17,260 nt of DNA from DATKEH01 sp035546355 (lineage in GTDB: Bacteria; Acidobacteriota; Thermoanaerobaculia; Multivoradales; JAIOJS01). The position numbers and the translations under genes are program-made. The notes below the pieces were generated by a model, which was not told the DNA's origin, ran no database searches, and saw nothing but the letters and a program-made list of their open reading frames with translations. How positions within the stretch are numbered: the first letter of the stretch is position 1; every line of letters starts with the position of its first letter. Location of the stretch: assembly GCA_035546355.1 (NCBI GenBank), contig DATKEH010000351.1, positions 1-17,260 of the forward strand, in the 5' to 3' direction. Positions 13,590 through 17,260 of the stretch are shown piece after piece.

Positions 13590-14636
13590 CTACACCACCT
13601 CGACCCGTGCGGGCCCGGGCAGCACCTCGCCCACCGCGGCGGCGCGATGGCCGGTGGCGAGCAGGGCCGCGAGCAGGGCGTCGGCGCCCGCGGCCGGGGC
13701 GGCCAGCAGCAGCCCACCGGAGGTCTGGGGATCGAAGAGGATCTCGCTCGCCGCGCCGCGCCGGTCGCGACGGTCGACCAGGAAGTCGGCGACGTGGCGC
13801 CGGTTGGCCTCGGTGCAACCGGTCGAGACGCCCCTGTTCACCAGCGCCGCGAACCCCTCGTGCACCGGCAGGTCGGCGAGCCGCAGGGTCACCCCGACCG
13901 CCGAAGCCCGGGCGAGGTTGAAGGCGTGGCCCGCCAGGCCGAAGCCGGTGATGTCGGTGGCGGCGTGCCCCCCGTGCTCGAGCGCCAGCCGCGCCGCCAC
14001 GTCGTTGAGGCGCTCCATCTCGACCAGCGCCGGCTCGAGGCCGCCGGCGTCGATGCGGTCGAACTTGAAGGCGTTGATCAACACCCCGGTGCCCAGGGGC
14101 TTGGTCAGCAACAGCACGTCGCCGGGCAGGGCACGGTCGAGGGTCAGCAGCCGATCGGGCGCCGCCTCCCCCACCACCGCCAGCCCGAACTTGAGCTCGG
14201 GATCGGCCACCGAGTGGCCGCCGAGCAGCGCCGCCCCCGCTTCGCCCAGCGTCGCCGCCGCCCCGGCGAGCACCTCCGCCAGCACCTCGGCCGGCACCTG
14301 CTCGGGGAAGCAGCAGATGTTGAGGGCGAAGAGCGGCCGCGCTCCCATGGCGTACACGTCGGAGAGGGAGTTGGCCGCGGCGACGCGGCCGAAGCGGCGC
14401 GGTTCGTCACACACCGGGGTGATGAAGTCGATGGTGGCCACCAGGGCTCGCCCGTCGAGGAGGTAGGCGCCGGCATCGTCGGCCGCCGCCGGGCCGACGA
14501 GCACACGCTCCTCCTGGCCCGCCATCCCGGCGAGCGGCGCGAGCAGCGTGAAGAGGTCCCCCGGACCTACCTTGGCCGCTCAGCCACCGGTGGTGGCGCA
14601 GGCGGTGAGGCGGAACTTCCGCCGGAACAGAGGCAC
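13590..14636 (-). CDS. selD: Selenide, water dikinase (SelD), itself a predicted selenoprotein (in-frame UGA at codon 19)
   Basis: Makes selenophosphate from selenide and ATP, the selenium donor for selenocysteine and seleno-tRNA. From ATG 14525 the protein (311 aa) lacks the catalytic N-terminus. The same frame continues upstream through a single TGA (14582-14580) to GTG 14636, giving 348 aa, the normal SelD length (E. coli 347). The restored start reads FRLTACATTGG-U-AAKVGPGDL, so Sec19 and Lys22 fall on the catalytic Cys17/Lys20 of E. coli SelD. Other motifs agree: TIDFITPVCD, FGRVAAANSLSDVYAMG, GGHSVADPELKFGLAV, LTKPLGTGVL, TDITGFGLAGH and DPQTSGGLLLA. A SECIS-like hairpin follows the UGA. 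GTG lies 6 nt after a TACAAT -10 box with no ribosome-binding site, suggesting a leaderless mRNA. The ABC ATPase begins 2 nt after the stop. SelA, SelB and tRNA-Sec must be elsewhere in the genome. Confidence 0.9.
14554..14582 (-). promoter_or_regulatory. Sec UGA codon and bacterial-SECIS-like hairpin of selD
   Basis: The minus strand has TGA (14582-14580), then 11 nt, then AGGTCC-GGG-GGACCT (14568-14554), a perfect 6-bp stem with a GGG loop. AAG (14573-14571) can also pair with CTT (14553-14551), leaving GU bulged. The loop G lies 18 nt after the UGA, inside the spacing known for bacterial SECIS elements, and a bulged U plus G in the loop are features that SelB recognises in E. coli fdhF. 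Confidence 0.7.
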
Positions 14637-14642
14637 GGGGGG

Positions 14643-14648
14643 ATTGTA
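14643..14648 (-). promoter_or_regulatory. -10 box (TACAAT) of selD
   Basis: Minus-strand TACAAT matches the -10 consensus at five of six bases. It is followed by CCCCCC and then GTG (14636). Six to seven nt from -10 to start codon is the spacing of leaderless transcripts, and no Shine-Dalgarno sequence is present. It lies in the 33-bp gap after the BNR lipoprotein gene. No clear -35. Confidence 0.5.
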
Positions 14649-14669
14649 TGGTGCCTGTCGCGGCCGGCC

Positions 14670-15968
14670 CTACCGGGGCGCCGGCAGCACCGCGGCGGCG
14701 AGCCGCGACGGCTCGACGTCCTCGACCCAGGCGAAGACCAGGTCGTCGCCGGCGCGCACCATGCGCGGCACCCCGGCGGCGCGACGGGCGGTGGTGTCGG
14801 CGATGCCGCGCGCCTCGCCGGCCGGCCCGCCGGCGCCGACCCGCGCCAGGCGCAGCTCGGCCCCCTCCCCCTTGCTCCCCAGCCACGACACGAAGGCGCC
14901 GCCGTCCTCCGCCAGGGCCACGGCCACCCGCCCCAGCGGGCGCTCCCCGTCGACCACCACCGGCTCGCCGAAGCTGGCGCCGCCGTCGGTCGAGAACGCC
15001 GCCAACACCTGGGGCGTGGCGTCGCTGGCGGTGAACCAGGCGACGACGACCTGCTCGCCGTCGGCGGCCACCGCCGGCCCGTTGACCGGGCAGCCGGCTA
15101 TCTCCCAGCCGTCCTGCGCCACGATCGCCGGCCCGCTCCACCCCTGCGGCGTCTGGCGCACGATGGCGATGTCGCGGATCTCGCTCTCGCTGCGGTCGCG
15201 GTACACCACCACCGGTCCGGCGGCCGTCAACGCGGCGTCGGTGGCGCAGCACTCGCACACGCGGTCGTCGAGCAGCGCGCTCTGCTGCGGCTCCCCCTCG
15301 GCGACGAGGGCCGTTCGCAGCTGCATGCCACCGCCCGCCGGACCGCCGTGGCCGTCGTGGCCGTCGTGGCCGCCATCGCCGCCTTCCATCGCCCGGCCGT
15401 CGAGCCAGAAGGCCTGCAGGCCGCCGTCCACCGGTACCCAGGAGACGAAGCCATGCTCGGTGGGAGAGGCGTCGTCGTGCAACAGCCCCATGCGCTCCCA
15501 GCCGACTCCGCCGTCGGTGGAGCGGGCGAGCTGTGCGCCGTAGGCGTAGGGGCCCGCGCCCAGCTTCTCCAGCCAGTGCGCCACCAGCACCCGGTCCGCA
15601 CCCGCGGCCACCGCCGGCAGGTCGGCCCAGTTGGCGAAGAACCCCTTGCCGCGGGTGATCTCGTGGGGCGCGCTCCAGGTGCCGCTGCCGACCTCGAGCT
15701 CGGCGATCAGCAGCCGATGCTCCTCCCCCGCGCCGCCAGCGAGCGGCTCGATCCACGACAGCAGCACCTCGCCGCCGGCGACGGTGAGCTGCGGCGCCAT
15801 GGCGCCGGCGCCCGCCGGCGGCGGCGCCTGGCGCAGCTCGGCCTGGCGCCAGGCGGGGGCGCCGGCGGCGCCCTCGCCCGCCGGGGCCGCCTGGGGGCCG
15901 CGGCCGCAGCCGGCGGTCAGGAGGAAGACGGGGACCAGGAACGGGATCCAGCCGTGCGCTCGCACCAT
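14670..15968 (-). CDS. BNR/sialidase-fold lipoprotein with CxCC motif
   Basis: Exported lipoprotein, 432 aa. The signal peptide ends in lipobox LTAGC (Cys21). The rest resembles sialidase-like beta-propellers: repeated Asp-box-like strands such as ARSTDGGVGWERMG (~148-161) and AAFSTDGGASFGEPVV, and family text VVVYRDRSESEIRDIAIVR (253-271) and GWEIAGCPVNGPAV (287-300). A cysteine cluster VCECCATDAAL (237-247) plus Cys293 could bind metal or form disulfides. A His/Asp-rich insert GGHDGHDGHGG (199-209) is another possible metal site. The catalytic set of true sialidases was not found, so enzymatic activity is doubtful. ATG 15968 lies 6 nt after a TAGACT -10 box. It sits between the S8 protease lipoprotein and selD. 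Function unknown. Confidence 0.8.
   Translation of the reverse strand: MVRAHGWIPFLVPVFLLTAGCGRGPQAAPAGEGAAGAPAWRQAELRQAPPPAGAGAMAPQLTVAGGEVLLSWIEPLAGGAGEEHRLLIAELEVGSGTWSAPHEITRGKGFFANWADLPAVAAGADRVLVAHWLEKLGAGPYAYGAQLARSTDGGVGWERMGLLHDDASPTEHGFVSWVPVDGGLQAFWLDGRAMEGGDGGHDGHDGHGGPAGGGMQLRTALVAEGEPQQSALLDDRVCECCATDAALTAAGPVVVYRDRSESEIRDIAIVRQTPQGWSGPAIVAQDGWEIAGCPVNGPAVAADGEQVVVAWFTASDATPQVLAAFSTDGGASFGEPVVVDGERPLGRVAVALAEDGGAFVSWLGSKGEGAELRLARVGAGGPAGEARGIADTTARRAAGVPRMVRAGDDLVFAWVEDVEPSRLAAAVLPAPR
15348..15374. repeat. Three tandem 9-bp repeats encoding an HDG/HGG-type insert
   Basis: The unit gtggccgtc occurs twice in exact tandem, followed by a near-copy (gtggccgcc). On the coding strand it gives the His-Asp-Gly repeats of the BNR lipoprotein. 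It is in frame, so copy-number change would alter the length of the possible metal-binding insert without a frameshift. Confidence 0.6.
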
Positions 15969-15974
15969 CGCCGA

Positions 15975-15980
15975 AGTCTA
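15975..15980 (-). promoter_or_regulatory. -10 box (TAGACT) of the BNR lipoprotein gene
   Basis: Minus-strand TAGACT is followed by TCGGCG and ATG (15968). The 6-nt spacing and lack of a ribosome-binding site imply a leaderless mRNA, as for selD. It lies in the 37-bp gap after the S8 protease gene. No clear -35. Confidence 0.45.
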
Positions 15981-16005
15981 CCCTCCGCCCGGCGGAAAGC
16001 GAGAT

Positions 16006-17208
16006 TCAATCCCGCGGCGGCGCGTCGTCGAGACCCTGCAGGGCGGCGGCGGCGTCGGGCAGCCGACCCCCGGCGCCGTCCGGCGACGGCCGCGAGGTGC
16101 TGGCCAGCAGCTCCGCCACGGCGGCGGCGTCGAGCTCCGGGCGGCGTTCCAGCAGCAGCGCCACCAGGCCGCTGACGTGGGCGGCGGCGAACGAGTTGCC
16201 GGAGGCGAAATCGTAGGCGCCGCGGGGCGCCGTGGTCAGGACGTCGACCCCGGGAGCCGAGATCCCGGTGGCGCCGCGGATCGGCACCCGACGTTCGGGG
16301 CGTACCGCCTGGACCGCCAGCACCCCGGGCAGGTCGGCCGGGAACCCTCCCCCCTCGACTCCGTCGTCGACCGCCGCGACCACCACCACCCCCGCCTCCA
16401 GGGCGTGGCGCAGCAGCCGCTCGAGCACCCGGTCCGGCGGCCCGCCGAGGCTGACGTTCAGCACCCGCACTCCCGCCCCGAGCGTGAAATCGATCCCCTG
16501 GGCGAGGGTATAGCTGTCGCACACCGCCGTCGCCGCGCGCGGGCTCTCGTACCAGCAGGACTTGGCCACCACCAGGCCGGCATCCGGCGCCGTGCCGACC
16601 ATCCCCAGCTGGTTGTTGGCGCGGGCCACCAGCACCCCGGCGATGGCGGTGCCGTGCAGATCGCCGGTGAAGCTGACCTCTCCCCGCTCGACGAAGTTGC
16701 CCACCTCCACCACCCGGCCGCGCAGCTCCGGGTGGTCGATGTCGACCCCGGTGTCCACCATGCCGATGCGGATGCCGCGGCCGGTGGCCAGCCGGTGAGC
16801 CTCGGGAAGGCGCAACGTCGGCAGGGCGTGCTGCAGCGGAGCGTAGGGGTCGTCGTAGGCATCGGCCAGCACCCGGTAGCGCTGTACCGGCTGCACCGTC
16901 AGCACGCCGGGCTCCGCCGCCAGCCGCCGGACCACCTCGTCGGCCCGCGCCTGCGCCGGCAGGCCGTAGAGCACGCAGGGCTCGCCCAGCGACGCGAAGG
17001 TCCAGGCGGCGAGGCTGTGCAAGCCGTAAGCGGCGGCGAGCTCGCCGCTGCGGCGCAGCCACACCGGCTCCGGGGCCGGCCGCAGCAGCACCATCAGCTG
17101 GGCGCTGTCGGTCACCGGCACCGCGGCGCGCTCGCTGCCGGTGGCGGCGCAGCCGGCGGCGAGCGCCGCCACCACGACGGCGACCGGCGCCGCCCGCGAT
17201 GCCCTCAC
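16006..17208 (-). CDS. Subtilisin-like (S8) serine protease lipoprotein
   Basis: Exported protease, 400 aa. The signal peptide ends in lipobox LAAGC (Cys20), so it should be membrane-anchored. Residues ~35-112 resemble an I9-type inhibitory propeptide. The catalytic domain (~140-355) has Asp152 in GMVDTGVDIDHPEL, His185 in DLHGTAIAGVL and Ser339 in ASGNSFAAAHVSGLVALL. The oxyanion-hole segment, normally AAGN, reads AAVDDG (278-283), putting Asp281 in place of Asn. The start is GTG 17208, overlapping the stop of the upstream gene as GTGA, so translation is probably coupled. The in-frame ATGs inside the ORF lie beyond the signal peptide. It may process other exported proteins; the substrate is unknown. 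Confidence 0.88.
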   Translation of the reverse strand: MRASRAAPVAVVVAALAAGCAATGSERAAVPVTDSAQLMVLLRPAPEPVWLRRSGELAAAYGLHSLAAWTFASLGEPCVLYGLPAQARADEVVRRLAAEPGVLTVQPVQRYRVLADAYDDPYAPLQHALPTLRLPEAHRLATGRGIRIGMVDTGVDIDHPELRGRVVEVGNFVERGEVSFTGDLHGTAIAGVLVARANNQLGMVGTAPDAGLVVAKSCWYESPRAATAVCDSYTLAQGIDFTLGAGVRVLNVSLGGPPDRVLERLLRHALEAGVVVVAAVDDGVEGGGFPADLPGVLAVQAVRPERRVPIRGATGISAPGVDVLTTAPRGAYDFASGNSFAAAHVSGLVALLLERRPELDAAAVAELLASTSRPSPDGAGGRLPDAAAALQGLDDAPPRD

Positions 17209-17260
17209 CTCGCTTCCCCGCCACCTGCCGTCACGGGCTCGGCGAAGCGCACGCCCGGCT
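17205..17260 (-). CDS. C-terminal tail of an upstream gene (partial)
   Basis: On the minus strand one frame reads PGVRFAEPVTAGGGEAR and stops at TGA (17207-17205), overlapping the GTG start of the S8 protease as GTGA. The exact 4-nt overlap is the main support that this is the end of a real gene in the same operon. Too little is present to name a family. Confidence 0.5.
   Translation of the reverse strand, partial: PGVRFAEPVTAGGGEAR

Noticed and set aside
13590..14525. selD starting at ATG 14525
   Set aside because: It lacks the catalytic Cys/Sec and Lys and has no good ribosome-binding site; the upstream frame with UGA restores both length and active site.
13647..16175. 842-codon plus-strand open frame
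   Set aside because: Antisense shadow of selD, the BNR lipoprotein and the end of the S8 protease; no recognisable domain.

Overview
This is a very GC-rich window (roughly 70% or more by eye) from a Gram-negative-type bacterium: it encodes an outer-membrane TonB-dependent receptor, two lipoproteins, and a LolA-like protein with a LolCDE-like ABC transporter. The carboxypeptidase-regulatory-domain receptor, the GVATGV-type sigma-54 activator, the DUF5715-like LysM protein and the LytTR regulator together suggest an Acidobacteriota relative, possibly Thermoanaerobaculia-like. That taxonomic call is inference. No mobile element, CRISPR array, tRNA or rRNA is visible.

Layout. 1-1367 (-): start of a TonB-dependent receptor, cut by the window edge, behind a near-consensus sigma-54 promoter and a 16-bp palindrome. 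1624-3961 (-): a translationally coupled pair, a sigma-70-region-4-like/winged-helix protein followed by a sigma-54-type AAA+ activator. 4339-8965 (+): LytTR response regulator, secreted LAS-type peptidase with two LysM domains, a stand-alone acyl carrier protein/ketosynthase pair with an ATGA overlap, and a MOSC protein. 8970-9314 (-): a receiver-fold protein lacking the phosphorylation residues, behind a second sigma-54 promoter and a large nested hairpin. 9508-10824 (+): an APC amino-acid permease. 10837-17260 (-): from upstream to downstream, the tail of an unknown gene, an S8 protease lipoprotein, a BNR-type lipoprotein, selD, an ABC ATPase, an FtsX-like permease and a LolA-like protein.

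How the genes fit together. The two sigma-54 promoters (receptor and pseudo-receiver) and the local activator suggest a sigma-54 circuit controlling the cell surface. The LolA-like/permease/ATPase triplet overlaps by 8 and 4 nt and should work as one lipoprotein- or lipid-handling export unit; selD lies 2 nt upstream of it.

The most striking point is selD. Its obvious ATG (14525) gives an N-terminally truncated protein. The same frame continues upstream through one in-frame TGA to a GTG at 14636, restoring full length (348 aa) and placing TGA at the catalytic Cys/Sec position in the context GG-U-AAK. A bacterial-SECIS-like hairpin follows the TGA. The SelD is therefore very probably a selenoprotein. 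Its GTG sits 6 nt after a TACAAT -10 box, as in a leaderless mRNA, and the BNR lipoprotein has the same arrangement.
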